A stretch of DNA of 7,148 bases from an uncultured Planctomycetaceae bacterium (lineage in GTDB: Bacteria > Planctomycetota > Planctomycetia > Pirellulales > UBA1268). Positions 7,036 through 7,148 of this stretch are shown here, one piece after another (the stretch's first letter is position 1; each line of letters starts with the position of its first letter). The notes beneath the pieces were generated by a model, which saw only the letters and a program-made list of their open reading frames with translations, made no database searches and was not told the DNA's origin. Made by a program: the position numbers and the translations under genes. The stretch is taken from contig CAJAYZ010000795.1 of NCBI GenBank assembly GCA_903949225.1, positions 1 to 7,148 on the forward strand. The letters run 5' to 3'.

Positions 7036-7148
7036 ATGCCACCACACGATGAATCCTTTCGTCGCTTCGGTGTTCGAGGACGTTTGAGGATCCGCTTTTT
7101 CCTGATCGTCGCGTGCCTCGGCGTTCTTTCTTCTCCCCGCCTCCCGGC
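7036..7148 (+). CDS. N-terminus of an exported protein (3' end outside window)
   Basis: Only 37 full codons are present before the window ends, with no stop in frame. The sequence begins MPPHDESF, continues with an Arg-rich n-region (RRFGVRGRLRIR, residues 9-20), then a hydrophobic core FFLIVACLGVLSS (21-33) and a Pro/Arg stretch, which is the layout of a Sec signal peptide. IVAC (residues 24-27) fits a lipobox, but the hydrophobic stretch before that Cys is very short, so ordinary signal-peptidase cleavage further on looks likelier than a lipoprotein. The start is ATG 7036, with GGAGAG 6 nt upstream. No mature domain is visible, so no function is assigned. The 248-nt gap upstream suggests its own promoter rather than being part of the sigma-kinase operon. 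Confidence 0.6.
   Translation, partial: MPPHDESFRRFGVRGRLRIRFFLIVACLGVLSSPRLP

Noticed and set aside
6946..7068. Nine-base direct repeat CGTCGCTTC (6946-6954 and 7060-7068)
   Set aside because: The second copy is inside the signal-peptide coding region and the repeat is short, so chance is a sufficient explanation.

Overview
The window is a GC-rich bacterial segment with all genes on the + strand. The best guess for the source is a planctomycete (Planctomycetota, possibly Pirellulales-like). The reasons are the pairing of a short ECF-type sigma factor with a membrane Ser/Thr kinase carrying a long C-terminal WD40 region, the characteristic linker between them, and the neighbouring M81 metallopeptidase and enolase-superfamily genes, a style of content common in that phylum. 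The taxonomic call is inference from gene content, not from a marker gene.

Region 1 (1-2598) is a catabolic-looking pair. It holds an M81/MlrC-like metallohydrolase whose first few codons lie upstream of the window, followed 18 nt later by a mandelate racemase/muconate lactonizing enzyme-type member of the enolase superfamily. Both keep their metal and catalytic residues, so both should be active. Their substrates cannot be read from the sequence.

Region 2 (2695-6787) is a signalling cassette. It has an ECF-like sigma-70 family factor of 225 aa and, 19 nt downstream with its own Shine-Dalgarno site, a 1131-aa protein. That protein contains an acidic N-terminal extension, a Hanks-type Ser/Thr kinase domain, one transmembrane helix, a coiled-coil linker and about 14 beta-propeller blades. 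The layout suggests that a C-terminal double propeller outside the membrane senses something, that the cytoplasmic kinase is modulated, and that the kinase controls the sigma factor. No anti-sigma gene is seen next to it.

Region 3 (6788-7148) is a 248-nt intergenic stretch that becomes less GC-rich toward its right half. It contains a clear inverted repeat at 6922-6945. It ends in a well-placed Shine-Dalgarno site and the first 37 codons of an exported protein, cut by the window edge.

There are no RNA genes, CRISPR arrays, insertion sequences or other mobile elements that I can support. The cassette belongs to a known planctomycete theme; its specific signal, targets and regulatory logic are not described by anything visible here.
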